Source: Haliclystus octoradiatus (Eukaryota > Cnidaria > Staurozoa > Stauromedusae > Haliclystidae). Taken from it: 64,000 nucleotides of DNA. The position numbers were made by a program, and so were the translations under genes. Positions 63,668 through 64,000 of this stretch are shown one piece after another. How positions within the stretch are numbered: the stretch's first letter is position 1; every line of letters starts with the position of its first letter. The DNA lies in contig OU744447.1 in the NCBI GenBank assembly GCA_916610825.1, forward strand, positions 10,957,751 through 11,021,750, given 5' to 3'. The notes beneath the pieces were generated by a model. It saw nothing but the letters and a program-made list of their open reading frames with translations. It had not been told where the DNA came from and ran no database searches.

Positions 63668-63909
63668 CCCCTGCGAAAACAGTTCAGGAGTTCATGAACA
63701 GTTCATGAACAGTTCATGAACGTTAAATGGCCCCAAATTTTCATGAACTGTTCATGAACTGTTAATGAACTGTTCATGAACTGTCTGCTGTGAGGGTTCA
63801 TGAACTGTTGATGGACTGTTCATGAACAGTTCAGGAAAATTGGAGCCATTTAACGTTCATGAACTGTTCATGAACTGTTCATGAACTCCTGAACTGTTTT
63901 TCACAGGGG
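63668..63909. mobile_element. GTTCATGAAC foldback MITE, near-perfect palindrome
   Basis: 242 bp. Both halves are inverted copies for about 95-100 bp: CCCCTGCGAAAACAGTTCAG on the left, CTGAACTGTTTTTCACAGGGG on the right. Each arm holds several direct GTTCATGAAC palindromes. No ORF. Cystinosin intron. Confidence 0.85.
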
Positions 63910-64000
63910 TGTGCTTGGAGCTGGTTGGTGGCGAGGCATGTGGTGTCAGGTCTGCCTTTGTTCAGTTGACGCTCGCAGCTCGCTATCGTCGCTTCCCACC

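Overview
The window is nuclear DNA of an animal. Genes are split by GT-AG introns, intergenic DNA is AT-rich, and miniature inverted-repeat transposons, LINE remnants and very long AAT microsatellites are abundant. Spliced products match animal families (ABCB/P-glycoprotein, C9orf72, mitochondrial ribosomal protein L55, cystinosin). The frequent TAGGCCTA-like words suggest a marine invertebrate, perhaps a non-vertebrate deuterostome, but the sequence alone does not settle the phylum.

Layout. 1-6514: intergenic, repeats only. 6515-33339 (minus): a complete ABCB full transporter in 26 coding exons. I joined the exons by hand; the reading frame stays open for 4056 nt (1351 codons plus stop). Its second intron (26837-33220) holds a 5'-truncated, frameshifted LINE lying between two AAT arrays. 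Its next-to-last intron but one (7536-8362) is almost entirely AAT array. 33340-38332: intergenic, repeats. 38333-50712 (minus): C9orf72 homologue, nine exons found, one short internal exon not found. 51419-52432 (minus): last two exons of MRPL55; its 5' exon is not identified. 52433-57651: repeat-rich intergenic DNA or MRPL55 intron, with a 1.25-kb terminal-inverted-repeat element. 57652-63010 and beyond (plus): first seven exons of cystinosin; the gene runs off the right edge.

The four genes do not form an operon. ABCB is a plasma-membrane drug/lipid exporter, C9orf72 a DENN-type autophagy/lysosome regulator, MRPL55 part of the mitoribosome, and cystinosin a lysosomal cystine exporter. Two products work at lysosomes, but I see no evidence that the neighbourhood is functional.

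The most unusual material is in the repeats: a TIR element at 49524-49920 carrying TTAGGG repeats, CACGTG sites and a tRNA-like Pol III A/B box pair; a foldback family built of the palindrome GTTCATGAAC; a LINE embedded in an AAT microsatellite with a pentamer 3' tail, and a second pentamer-tailed insert inside a GT microsatellite; and several MITE families, one with clean 8-bp target duplications.
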